DNA from: Branchipolynoe longqiensis
Lineage: Eukaryota > Annelida > Polychaeta > Phyllodocida > Polynoidae
Assembly (NCBI GenBank): GCA_030323885.1
Contig: JASIRB010000504.1
Span: forward strand, 62,001 to 126,000
Reading direction: 5' to 3'
Length of the DNA stretch: 64,000 nt
The notes under the pieces are model-generated. The model ran no database searches. It saw only the letters and a list, made by a program, of their open reading frames with translations, and was not told the DNA's origin. The translations under genes were made by a program, and so were the position numbers. Below, piece by piece: positions 33,234 to 43,978 of this stretch (positions are counted from its first letter, which is position 1; every line of letters starts with the position of its first letter).

Positions 33234-34605
33234 GTCTGGCGCTCACGGGCTTGCTTGGTGAGGCATCCGGCCTCGCTATGCATTGTCAGTATGCGCCGCA
33301 CGTTGGCGCAATAGGCGCATACGTGGCGGTGCCTGTCTCCCACCTCGCCGTGGGCCTCCCCGACGGGGGCCCGATCGCACGAGGCGAGCTCGCGGTTCCA
33401 GGCGGGGCAGGGGGCCCCGTGAGTGTGCCTATCGTAGGCGATGCGGGTGTCGACTTGGGGCCGGGGCAGGTGTGCGCCTTGGGCCCAATCCTCGCCTCGG
33501 GGAGCTGGTGCTGCCGGGGCGGGTTGGGTGAGGGCGGTGGGCGTGGTGAGGGAGTCCATCCTCAGCATGTTGAGGGCAACTGGGTCGTGCCACCCGTGGG
33601 GGAGCCTCCCGTCCGCTATCCAGGTGAATATGGCCTCGGAATAACGGCGGACGGTAGGCCACGGATGCACCAGGATGTCCCTCATCACAGTGAGGTGGTG
33701 GTAGTGTAGGCCCTGGACGGAGTGGGCGGGGAAAGCTGGATGGCTGGCGAGGGTGAGGAGGGCGAGGTTGTACTCGTCCCTGGTCGCCTCGCCCCTCCTC
33801 ACCGGTTTCCGCTCAGGGCCCCTCTCCACGAGGTCCGAGGGGAAGATGTTGCCCGAGGGAATGCCTTGGGGCCTGACAGTGCGTTGCGCCTCGGCGGATG
33901 CGAGGATATCGCGGCCGGGGTCTGGCGCTCACGGGCTTGCTTGGTGAGGCAACCGGCCTCGCTATGCATTGTCAGTATGCGCCGCAGGTTGGCGTAATAG
34001 GCGCATACGTGGCGGTGCCTGTCTCCCACCTCGCCGTGGGCCTCCCCGACGGGGGCCCGATCGCACGAGGCGGGCTCGCGGTTCCAGGCGGGGCAGGGGG
34101 CCCCGTGAGTGTGCCTATCGTAGGCGATGCGGGTGTCGACTTGGGGCCGGGGCAGGTGTGCGCCTCAGGCCCAATCCTCGCCTCGGGGAGCTGGTGCTGC
34201 CGGGGCGGGTTGGGTGAGGGCGGTGGGCGTGGTGAGGGAGTCCATCCTCAGCATGTTGAGGGCAACTGGGTCGTGCCACCCGTGGGGGAGCCTCCCGTCC
34301 GCTATCCAGGTGAATATGGCCTCGGAATAACGGCGGACGGTAGGCCACGGATGCACCAGGATGTCCCTCATCACAGTGAGGTGGTGGTGGTGTAGGCCCT
34401 GGACGGAGTGGGCGGGGAAAGCTGGATGGCTGGCGAGGGTGAGGAGGGCGAGGTTGTACTCGTCCCTGGTCGCCTCGCCCCTCCTCACCGGTTTCCGCTC
34501 AGGGCCCCTCTCCACGAGGTCCGAGGGGAAGATGTTGCCCGAGGGAATGCCTTGGGGCCTGACAGTGCGTTGCGCCTCGGTGGATGCGAGGATATCGCGG
34601 ACGGC
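33234..34605. repeat. tandem duplication, two 686-bp copies
   Basis: GTCTGGCGCTCACGGG occurs at 33234 and 33920. The copies are near-identical over the whole 686 bp with scattered substitutions, among them the CAA/TGA difference in the gag-like frame. Confidence 0.93.
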
Positions 34606-35061
34606 ATCGGCCGCGGATGCTGGGGTGTGCTGCTCGGCGACGTCCTCGAGGTAAGCGGGGGGCGGGGCGGGCCCGCCTCGGGCGGCGAGACGGTCGTACC
34701 GTTGGTAGTGGGGGTGGGCTGCCCCGGGCAGAGTCGCCTGAGGTGGCGGCGGGGGCTGGGCCCCGGCGGCGGCCCGCGCCCGAGGAGCTGGGGCGGGCGG
34801 CGTGGTGTAGGCGGCCTCAAGTTGCTCCGGTGCTCCTCGGGCTCCCCCCGACTCGAGGGCGTCCATGCGGGTACTCAGGCGGTGCAGAGCCTCGAGTATC
34901 GCGGCTATCTCGGCGCCCGAGGGGCGGCCCGAGGTCGCCGAGGGGAAGGCCGGGGTCGGATGTGTTGAGGGGCCTCCCGGCGAGCCCGAGGAGGATCCCG
35001 GCGTGGCCCGGGCGGCCTCCCGGGAGCTCTTGCGGCCCCTTCCCTTTCCGTGTGCGGGCAT
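34165..35061 (-). CDS. gag-like protein of the GC-rich element, with zinc-finger tail in the duplicated copy
   Basis: A 298-residue frame from ATG at 35061. N-terminus is basic and Ser/Gly/Pro-rich (MPAHGKGRGRKSSREAAR), then a short helix (AEIAAILEALHRLSTRMDAL), a Pro/Ala-rich linker and a folded-looking core (HHHLTVMRDILVHPWPTVRRYSE). It stops with a TGA after RGEDWA; in the upstream tandem copy (33209-33829) the same codon is CAA (Q) and the frame continues to a cysteine/histidine zinc-finger-like tail (PCPAWNRELASC ... RHRHVCAYC). Such tails are seen in gag-like ORFs of YR retroelements. I do not know its family. Confidence 0.6.
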   Translation of the reverse strand: MPAHGKGRGRKSSREAARATPGSSSGSPGGPSTHPTPAFPSATSGRPSGAEIAAILEALHRLSTRMDALESGGARGAPEQLEAAYTTPPAPAPRARAAAGAQPPPPPQATLPGAAHPHYQRYDRLAARGGPAPPPAYLEDVAEQHTPASAADAVRDILASTEAQRTVRPQGIPSGNIFPSDLVERGPERKPVRRGEATRDEYNLALLTLASHPAFPAHSVQGLHHHHLTVMRDILVHPWPTVRRYSEAIFTWIADGRLPHGWHDPVALNMLRMDSLTTPTALTQPAPAAPAPRGEDWA

Positions 35062-35187
35062 GCTGGAGGAGCCCGAGGGGGGGGGCAGCGGTCCGAGGTG
35101 AAGCAGCAGTGGTGGAGAGCCAGACAGGAAAAAGGCAGAGCGTGGAGGAGGGCAGGAAGGCGAGTGGCTGAGGGAGGCCGGCGGGCG

Positions 35188-35200
35188 GCCTTATAAGGGA
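35188..35200 (-). promoter_or_regulatory. TATA box of the GC-rich element
   Basis: CCTTATAAGG stands 130 bp upstream of the gag-like ATG (minus strand) in GC-rich sequence and recurs in the same setting at about 38177-38186. Confidence 0.6.
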
Positions 35201-35366
35201 GGCAGGGGGGCGGTGACAGGTGAGGTGCGAAAGCAGCAGGCCAGGGGAGGGGGAGGACAGAGGGGTGAGAGGCGGTCGTCGCGCGAGGTGCGAATGCTGC
35301 GCGACGACCGGGGAGGCGGGGGGAGGGTCTCTTCCTCTCCACGCATCAAGCACAATGCTCGCATTA

Positions 35367-37675
35367 CGACCAATTCTATTACGATAGTAAAAAAAACAAA
35401 TAAAATTAGAATCTGTCTGGATCCGACTAAGTTGAACAAAGCGATAAAAAGAGGGCCATTCCCAACCAAAACTATTGATGAGATTATTGCCAAAACGGCT
35501 GATGCAAAGTATTTTTCAGTTTTGGATGCAAAGACAGGGTATTGGCAGATAGAATTGGATGAGGAAAGTTCACGTTTGTGCACGTTCAATACTCCGTGGG
35601 GCCGGTACAGGTACACACGCTTGCCTTTTGGCATCAAAACAGCGGGCGACATTTTTATTCAGGAGATGCACCATGTCATGGGCGACATATCCGGTATCGG
35701 GATAGTCACGGACGATATTTTGCTATATGGGTCAACGGTTGAGGAGCATAACGAGCGGCTCTGAGCTGTTTTTTACCGAGCTAGGTCGGTTAATCTAAAG
35801 TTAAATGATGCTAAATCGTTGCTATGTAAGACTACAGTAAAGTATGTAGGTCATCAACTTACCCAGCAGGGTGTAAAGCCTGATCAAGACAGAATACAAG
35901 CAATAGTAGACATGCCAGAGCCGCGTGACAAACAAAGCGTCCAAAGGTTCCTGGGCATGGTAGGGTATGTACACAAGTTCATATCCAACATGTCCGAGAT
36001 AGCCAAACCACTACGCACGCTCCTAGCCAAGGACGTGGCGTGGCACTGGCAAGCCGAACAGCAAGGTGCGTTCGATAAATTGAAAGAGAAGTTAAGAACT
36101 GCTCCTGTATTGACATATTACAATGTTAAGAAACCCATTGTGATTCAGGTAGATGCTTGTCAGTCAGGTTTGGGAGCCGTGTTGATGCAAGATGGTAAAC
36201 CAATCGCACTCGCATCTCGTGCGCTTAATGCAGCGCAGTGTGGATATGCCACTATTGAAAAAGAAATGCTCGCCATATGTTTCGGATGCCAACGGTTTCA
36301 TGAGTATATATTTGGCAAGGAAGTTCAAATTCAGACAGACCACAAGCCGTTGGTAACCATAATGAAAAAACCAATACATAAGCTGTCGGCTAAAATGCAA
36401 AGAATGCGAATGCGATTGCAGAATTACAATATTCAGTTATGTCATGTGAAGGGCTCTTTGATGTTTTTTGCAGACACGTTGTCCAGGGCGCATACCGCCA
36501 AAGTAGGTCGTGATAGCCTGTTCGATGACACGTTCTGCGTTGCTGCAGTGGACATGCAGTCGTCGAGTATGTTGAGTAAAATTGTAGCTGAATATGAAAA
36601 AGATGTATCTATGTCTATGTTGATCTCACACATTGAAGATGGGTGGGACACTACACGTATACAGACACCACCGTGTCTGAGACAGTACATTCCGTACAAG
36701 CATGAGTTGACAGTTGAAAATAATCTTGTAATGAACGGCAATCGGGTGGTGGTTCCTCCAGCTCTTCGTGGTGAAATGATAGAGGCGTTGCATGAGACGC
36801 ATTTGGGGGTGACTAAGTCCAAGCAGTTGGCGCAGGACTGTATGTTTTGGCCAAATATTAACAAGCAAATCGAGGATGAAGTCAGTCGGTGTGACACTTG
36901 TCAAAACAACCGAAAAAATTTGCATAACGAGCCATTGATAAATCACCCGATCGCCTGTCAACCATATGATAAAGTGGGGGCCGATTTATTTTAGTTAAAT
37001 CATAAGATTTACCTGATAACTGTAGATTACTACACCAAGTTTCCAGAGGTAACGCTTTTGGGCGATACGTCATCTGTCACTGTTATTGAAGCGTTAAAAG
37101 ACAACTTTGCAAGGCACGGTATTCCTAGTCAGGTAGTGTCGGATAATGGTCCACAGTTTAAGAGCCATGAGTACAGGGAGTTTGCACTGCATTACGGGTT
37201 CAATGCCGTGTATTCCAGTCCACAGTATTCGCGTAGCAATGATCAGGTTGAGCGGTTCGTACAAACAGTTAAGGACATGTTAAAGAAGTGTGAGAAAACT
37301 GGAGCTGATCTTCAGTTAGCATTGCTGAATTATCGCAATACTCCGTTGCCTGTCCTGAACGTATCTCCAGCGCAGTTGCTCATGAGCAGAAGGTTGAGAG
37401 GCAGATTACCTATGGCAAAGGGTATTTTGGTGCCTGAAACGCAGGATCCTAAGAAATGGCAAACAGCTCAGCGGCAGAGTAGTCATAAAGCATTTCATGA
37501 CCGGAAGTGCGGTAAGGCGCACAAGCCCATGAAAGTTGGAGATAAGATAAAGTACAAAAATAATGCTGGGGAATGGAAAAAAGGTGTTATTTTGGGACGG
37601 ACTGGGGTGTCTGGGAGAGAATATCAGATTTTAAATGAGTCGGGCAACATGTTGTATCGTAACGAGTACAAATGA
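35367..37675 (+). pseudogene. gypsy RT, RNase H and integrase in one frame with two stops
   Basis: From NSITIVKKTN the frame runs through RT (VLDAKTGYWQI, catalytic VTDDILLYG), thumb (YVGHQLTQQGVKPD), RNase H (IVIQVDACQSGLGAVL, TDHKPLVTI), integrase zinc finger (HETHLGV ... CDTCQNN) and the D-D-E core (VDYYTKFPE, VSDNGPQFKS, NDQVERFVQT). Only two nonsense codons interrupt it: TGA near 35762 and TAG near 36992. The N-terminal start of RT is lost at the insertion of the GC-rich element. Recent degeneration is implied. Confidence 0.93.
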
Positions 37676-37865
37676 TTGGAGCGCCTGTGGAGGGGCGGCC
37701 CGAGTTAGTCGTGCAGACGCAATCTGGGTCAGTGTCAGCGCCGAACGCAAACAGTACGGTTAATCTAAGTAGGTCAGGTCGGCTGATAAGGCCGGCGAGC
37801 AGGTTAGATCTATAGTAGGTCAGTGTGCTTCCGACGGTTGCACGGTTAACATGTGCATGTACAGT

Positions 37866-38354
37866 TGATGCGCGAAAAGGAAGAAGGCAAGGCGGGGGTG
37901 GAAAGAAAAGGCGTTTATTAACGCCTCAAACAGAGCATACAGAGGAAGGTAATAAGCAGGCTGAGGAGGAAAAAAGCAAGGAAGGGCTCATGAGGAGCAA
38001 ATAAACAGGCTCGGGAGGAGCAATGCAGTGAGGGGCTCATGAGGAGCAGAAAGATAAATACAGGAGGGGCTCATAAGGAGCAATGTCAGAGTTCTGGTAG
38101 AGGGGGGGCCCAGGAAAAGAGGGCAGAGAGCTGGACAGCGGCAGGAGGGCGAGTGCCTGAGGGAGGCCGGCGGGCGGCCTTATAAGGGAAAAGGGGGGGG
38201 GGGGGCGGGCGACAGCAGGTGAGTGTGAAAGCTGCCGGCCCGGGGGAGGGCGAGGAGCGGGCGTCGGGTGAGGGGCGAGTGCTGCACGACACGGGGGGCG
38301 GGGGAGGGTCTCTTCCTCTCCTCGCATCAAACGTATTGCTTCGCATTACGACCA
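37866..38354 (-). mobile_element. solo-LTR-like insertion sharing its end with the GC-rich element
   Basis: TGATGCGCGAAAAGG to CGCATTACGACCA, 489 bp, with TG...CA ends. The right half matches 35118-35366. On the minus strand it has CCTTATAAGG and, about 260 bp on, AATAAACGCC, that is promoter and poly(A) signal order as in an LTR. AGT occurs at both flanks, but a clear 4-6 bp duplication is missing. Middle part has tandem GGGCTCATGAGGAGCA units. Confidence 0.6.
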
Positions 38355-38550
38355 AGTTTATTTCAGCTTTTGTGTTTACTGTTGATACATATGGACAATA
38401 TGAGATGTCAGGCATTACGGCCGGAGTGTTGAGGACTTAAGTGCATTGTGCACTCAGACATTTGCAAGTTAAGTGCGCATATATTTGATATTGTATATTT
38501 TATGTTTCTTCATTGTTATTTTGTAACATTTCATGTTTCAGAAATACTTT

Positions 38551-38560
38551 GAGGGGGGGA
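38551..38560 (+). promoter_or_regulatory. polypurine tract
   Basis: GAGGGGGGGA directly before the 3' LTR: primer for plus-strand synthesis. Confidence 0.85.
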
Positions 38561-38751
38561 TGTGATATATGCGTAATAGACGTCTAGACCTGTGGGTAAT
38601 ATATGTTAAGCTTATGCAGAGTTGGGGACAAAGAGATATGCAAATGAGATGACGTCATGGAAAGTTTAGCCGGCGGGTCAAGCGTGCCCTACGCCGTGAA
38701 TAAACCATTCAGTAACCAGAAGTCAAAGTGTTCAGACGTTGTACTTTCACA
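38561..38751 (+). repeat. 3' LTR
   Basis: 191 bp, same ends as the 5' LTR. Differences include GTTAAGCTTATG versus GTTAACGATATG. Confidence 0.95.
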
Positions 38752-38756
38752 ACTGG

Positions 38757-40470
38757 GTGCGTTTAGTAGAATCGGCTCACTGTCCAGCTAACAAAAAAAC
38801 GCCATACTGACGTCAGTATTATCTGCGCTAAGTAGTGATAGTAATAATAATAATAAAACACAGTAATGACAAGAGTCATATATGTAAATGGAATGAGTAA
38901 ATAGACTCTGGCTGGCCTCTAAGACCCCAATCTTTAATAAAGAATGAAAAATTCAGGTAGAAGTCCGCCCCCCTGTCCATGGGCCCCTTCCCCCCCCCCC
39001 CCCCCCCCCCCCCCGCCCCCCCGCATCCACATTTGACAAACAACTATTATAACTCAATGACTCAAAACCCACCACCACCACTCGAGACCCATTGCCAGCA
39101 CTGAATAACTACATCTTCAACCAGCAATTCACACAATATAAACCACTATAAATGCACAACATGGCACTATTAAAAGAATAACCGTTATTAAAACCAAATC
39201 TAACTGATATACAAACACAGCATATGATTTAACCACTAGTGTAAATTATTGCACACTCTATCTTGATGCATATACCTTGCACTATGTTGACTACCTATGC
39301 TGTACACTATGCAGTATAGGCTGCTCCCCCAATGTCTTTTTATGTTCAGAATGGGTTGCGCTGCACGCAATGCAATGCATTCCACGTCCACTATGTACAG
39401 ACCAAATGCGATCACTCCAACGGCTGGAAGACCAGTGCCCCGGCGCTGACAAAATAAGTATTCAGATGAATAAAATATTTTAACAAAAAAAAAAAGAAAA
39501 AAAAAAAAAGTGACCAACCAGTGTTAGGACAGGACGCACTTGCTGACCAGCTGCCTTGCTTACCTGCCCGAACCAGCAACAGGGCTCCAAGCCGCTCTAG
39601 CTGTATCCATAGAACCTTCGAGAATCAGCACACAATAGATTCACTTTCACCGCTTCTATAATACTTGCATAAAGGTAAACATTTATGCATACACATAATG
39701 TTATTGAATGTTACAATAACATTATAAAAAACGTCATATAAACGTTATTTTGTATGGTTGGTTGGTGGAGTTTTACGTCCTGGCAACATCTAAGGTCATA
39801 TCAGGAATTTTGTATAGAGTAAATAACATTATATAACATTATTTTGTATGGAGTAAATAACATTATATAACATTATTTTATAATGTTATAGTGACGTTAT
39901 TTGAAGTCACTATGACATTCTTGTTTAATGCTAATGCAACGTTTTTTAACGTCGATAGAACTTTTTTTTTATAACATTCAAGAACCCTTTTATGACGACA
40001 TAAAAATGTTGTATAAAGATAATAATAACACTGAACAGCACATAACATGATTATAGTCTCTTGAGTTACGATCTTCCTAAAATTTGGAACAGTATTACAA
40101 TAGCATTCAGTGAGGCTAATAGATATTATTTATGCTGGACTTGCTGTGATCCTTGATTTTGGTTGCCCTGCATTAGCCCCTCCTTATGTGTAAGTTGGTT
40201 CACTTACTTTTCTTGAATATCATTTAATTTAATGCAGATTAGTTTCCCATTAAATGGTCATAAGATGGTTGGCCCAGATCATCCTGTCCTCCTTGCCAAA
40301 TTTGTAGTGAAGAACGCACCAATATCAACTAGAGTAAGTTGGATTAGGTTTGGGTCTACTTTATATCTCACATGTCTTTACTCTCTCTTCCAAGATGGCT
40401 ACCCTCCTGTAAAGTCTACGGCTCGAATCTGTGGTTGTGTAGGCAGGCTATAGTGAAATCAATACAGACA
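38757..40470. other. no gene recognised; homopolymer and AT repeats
   Basis: ATA repeats near 38840, a C tract 38990-39022, an A-rich tail at about 39482-39510 and, at 39715-39960, a patch of repeated AACATTATATAACATTATTTTGTATGG. The stretch ending in the A tail could be the 3' end of a LINE; I could not confirm coding. Confidence 0.45.
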
Positions 40471-40473
40471 TAA

Positions 40474-41066
40474 GCCGTGTTCGCACGGGCAAAATATAAA
40501 GCGATTTAGACAAGGCGAATCATATGAATCGATTTAGTTTGAAAGTGTTTCGCGTTCACACAGACAGTGCTTTGAATCGGTTTAAGGCGGAAGTGGATAT
40601 CTGCGCATGAGCAAGTCCAGACTAACCAGTGCCAGTTTGGGTTCGTCGACGTCGGCACGAGAGAGTGTGGGTTCGACCTAGATATGTATGGACTGAATCG
40701 TATTGCTTTGGAACAGTCAAAACTTCTGCTGGGCAGTGAAACCCTAAAAATAAATGATGACAAAAATATATGTGCACCTCTAGCAGGTTCATAAAGCAAA
40801 TTTACCGGAAAGTCAACAAACTCAGGTCTCAACTGTCACGTCCTTAATCTGCCTCAAGTAAGTCGGTTGCGTTCACACAGGCAAAATAAATCGATTCACA
40901 GAAATCGACTCATGTACACTACCTCGACAAGTGGTTTACAGTATCGGGATCACACAAATCGATTCAGCCCTAATCCGACTCAGACTCCCGTTCACACGTG
41001 AAATGTAACCTGAACTATACAAGTCGCTTTCTACAAATCGATTTACATCACCCGTGTGAACATGGC
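40474..41066. mobile_element. Harbinger-like MITE, TIR GCC(G/A)TGTTC(G/A)CACGGG, target TAA
   Basis: 593 bp. Ends are inverted copies of GCCGTGTTCGCACGGG with two mismatches, and TAA flanks both sides (40471-40473, 41067-41069), the PIF/Harbinger hallmark. The interior repeats AAATCGATTTA-like words many times in both orientations. No ORF. Confidence 0.85.
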
Positions 41067-41726
41067 TAAAGAGAAAGAAAGAGTATAAAATGTAAAAAAA
41101 GAGAGAGTCAAGCCCTCTGGTTTATTATTTATATGGTACATGGATTCATTGTAGAGTATCACCCCACCCTATTCCCCCAATGGGAAACAAGCATTCTTAG
41201 CTCTACCAATAGGGATCCAGCATTCCTGGTCCCCATGGTTACTAGTGATCTGCCCACCACCACACAGCTGTGTGGCTCCCCTGGCCACCACCTGCCTTGA
41301 ACATGAGTGTGGTGATCCTGACTAGCAGAGAGGGGAGGGGGTAGGCTCTGAGTGCCCCTTACACACAGCCCACTATGTCTATTTACATCTCACTCAGGCA
41401 CCACCAGCACCTACATATACACATACATGCACCTGGTCACGTATACCTGATCAGTAATAGAACATTTGCATTCCCCCACCAATGCAGTAAATCAGAATAT
41501 TTTACAATGTACTCTGCCCCTCCACTTCTTACCACCTGCCCTAGCAGCAAGGAAAGAAGTTGACATCACTACATTGTCCTCATTTTACCTTATTGAATCC
41601 ATCAACCAATAATTAATCATTTTAATATCTAACGTTTTTAATGTATAAGGTTTCTGACTTCGAATAACAATTCTTTTTTTAAATCAGAAAAAAAGAAATC
41701 ACCGTTTTAAGCCACTTCCGAAGAAT
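41067..41726. other. no gene recognised
   Basis: Non-coding, no repeats apart from short AT runs. Confidence 0.5.
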
Positions 41727-41814
41727 ATAAAGTTAGGCTACACTCTAGGACATAAGACACAGCATAAGTATGGGTTGATCAGTTTAATACGAGACCTTGG
41801 CTAGGATAATTGCC
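41727..41814 (-). repeat. split direct repeat B2
   Basis: 88 bp TAAAGTTAGGCTAC ... GGATAATTGCC, matched at 42055-42142. Confidence 0.93.
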
Positions 41815-41826
41815 TAGCCGGTTACA

Positions 41827-42057
41827 AGTTTGAAAACCCGGTGTGCAATGGCCGAGTAGCAGGTCGCAGGGCACCAACACGCTGTGGCGCTGCAGTAGCG
41901 CACAGAGGGATCGACCAATTCGGGTCGTGATAGGCCAATACACATATTAATCGTCGTTAAATACCCGAACCTTACTGGGCGGTAATAATCAGCACAATAA
42001 TAATAAGGATAGGCCGCTCCACCTTTTTATATAATGATAATAATTATCCTGTCTATA
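41827..42057 (-). repeat. split direct repeat A2
   Basis: 231 bp AGTTTGAAAACC ... ATCCTGTCTATA, matched at 50840-51071. Confidence 0.95.
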
Positions 42058-42142
42058 AAGTTAGGCTACGCTCTAGAACATAAGACACAACATAAGTATG
42101 GGTTGATCAGTTTAATACTAGACCTTGGCTAGGATAATTGCC
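42055..42142 (-). repeat. split direct repeat B1
   Basis: 88 bp, three to four differences from B2. Confidence 0.93.
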
Positions 42143-42171
42143 AAAGGAACCGCTTGCGGATCCCCCCAACT

Positions 42172-43124
42172 CTAATAATGATGAGTCGAAGGCAGAATAG
42201 CAGCCACCCATATATCACTAATGATACGAGAGGATAGTGGGGTCTTAATAAAATCATATACAGTATCCGATACCCAATCACCCCTGGTGCAAATCTCCTC
42301 AATAGATGCACCTGACATGTGCAAAAATGTACACCCACCCCTTCGAAGCGAATGGGAACTCAATTTGGTAGTATCAATACCTGCTTTTGAAGCAAACAAC
42401 TTCAAGATGCCTTGATTAGTCTCATAATCCATTGGAGCCAGTTCATTATGACCCACTGGTATTTGAAATGCTGCAGATGTCATAGGGCTGGTAACTGCCG
42501 GAAATGCAACTCTGTCCAGTACACCGCGCATAGCGCACGATCAGAACACTTTGAAATAGGAATTTCCAGCAAACGCTCATTAAACTGAATTGTTTTTGAG
42601 CGTCTCAGGGTTATTATCAATCCCCAATCATGGAAGTGGAAGTCCTTCCTTAGCAATGTGGAATCAGAACTGGTTACCTGACATTTACGGGGTAAACCCC
42701 TAAAAGAACACAAAATAGCAGCCCGCCATGCCACATGGCCTCGATTGGAAGTTAAATTCGAAAAGATTGCCCTTAGCATGTGCGGTAGCATAGGAATTGC
42801 TCTCTGTGGAGTATCCCCCTTTACCCTCCATATACCCCTTAATGTCGAGGACAGAGTAAAATTTGAATAGTCAATAGGAGATTCCGCATGTGAACGCAAA
42901 AAATAATTTAGGCCACTTAAATAATTCTGGATAGAAGAATATTTTAAAGATCTGGCTAGCCAGGTCGAATACAATGCCACTTTCTCATCAAAACAAGGAA
43001 AAGGTGAGCGATTTGGGTGAAATAACTCAACAAATTCAAGATACATATTAACTTGCGAAGTACGAGTCACAGTCAAATTTTTTGAATAATTCTGTAACTG
43101 GAATGCTTTCTGTTCGTTCATCAA
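42172..43124 (-). pseudogene. tyrosine recombinase of the Ngaro-like element
   Basis: Integrates the circular DNA intermediate. The N-terminal SAM-like half is at 42480-43124 (YLEFVELFHPN, SIQNYLSGLNYF). The catalytic half has the first Arg in SFRGLPRKCQ, the HxxR box HSLRRGG, a Trp in GDWVSD at the His/Trp position and the Tyr nucleophile in TVYDFI. All expected residues are seen, but a frameshift near 42485 divides the two halves. Confidence 0.92.
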
Positions 43125-43506
43125 CTTCGCACATCCTGCAATAAATTCAAAGGTGCAGAAAATATATCGCTACAACAGATGGAATTGTCAATAATCAAAT
43201 TAGCCAACTTTGTATGACTCTTAGGTTCATTTAGCCTACTTAGAGCATCACAAAATTTATTTAGCTTGCTCTTAATATATATCGACTGAATATTGAAATT
43301 ATTTTTATGGAGGACCAGAATAACCTTCTAACAAAGTACATAATTTGGCTGATTTTCGAGTGCCCAGTATTGATAGCTGTACTTATGACCGTATTATCAG
43401 TTATGAATAATAAATTGTTATCCTTCCAGTCTTTCTCCCATTGTTGAACTGCAGCATATATTGCCCATAATTCCTGCACATTGATATGCTCATTGCGTAC
43501 GTTACT

Positions 43507-43654
43507 TGAAAAGATCACTGCACAGGTTTGTATAGCTGGGTTAGAGTAGTTTATTCCCAGCATGCACCATCCAAGATGGCATGCCATAGTACATACACAA
43601 ACCGTCAGGTGGCAGCACCACCAGTGGATACCCACACCTAGTAGTATCGACACA
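43507..43654 (-). repeat. 3' LTR of the internally deleted gypsy
   Basis: 148 bp; TGAAAAGATC ... CGACACA on the plus strand. About three differences from the 5' LTR. Confidence 0.93.
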
Positions 43655-43978
43655 TCTCCCTCCATATATAAACATTGCAGACAGGGTTGGTAGATATACA
43701 GTGACAGGTATGAGATACGAAATACACATGAATAACACACAACACATTACAGGCATTCATAGAGTAGAATCATACATGACAGGTATAGTGTTTGGTTAGA
43801 TATCTAATTTGACAACGGGTTGTCTTATCCTGCCTGAGCGCCTAACCTCGGTGGGGTTTTCCCCTACAGGTTTCCGGGTTATGACACTGCGAGGAGTGGG
43901 CGGGGCATTGTTTACCTTTTGAGGAGTCCTGTTTACTTCTCGAGAACACTCGTCTGAACCACCCATGTTCTCCCCTAC

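Larger units (their letters stand above)
32995..35366 (-). mobile_element. GC-rich non-autonomous element (gag-like only) inserted in the gypsy RT
   Basis: A sharp change to about 70% G+C interrupts the gypsy polyprotein between protease linker and RT. It encodes one minus-strand gag-like protein, a TATA-type promoter, and a terminal segment (about 35118-35366) repeated at 38097-38354. The left boundary is approximate, the right one is set by the resumption of the RT frame at about 35367. No polymerase or integrase is present. Confidence 0.75.
31356..38751 (+). mobile_element. complete Ty3/gypsy retrotransposon with LTRs, target duplication ACTGG
   Basis: Two 191-bp LTRs (31356-31546, 38561-38751) enclose gag, protease, RT, RNase H and integrase in Ty3/gypsy order. 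ACTGG flanks both sides (31351-31355, 38752-38756). A PBS follows the 5' LTR and a purine tract precedes the 3' LTR. By eye the LTRs differ at about five sites, so the insertion is moderately young. It contains two later insertions (32995-35366 and 37866-38354). Confidence 0.95.

Noticed and set aside
33149..33709. Plus-strand ORFs in the GC-rich element (33.1-35.3 kb)
   Set aside because: GC-rich shadow frames of the minus-strand gag-like gene.
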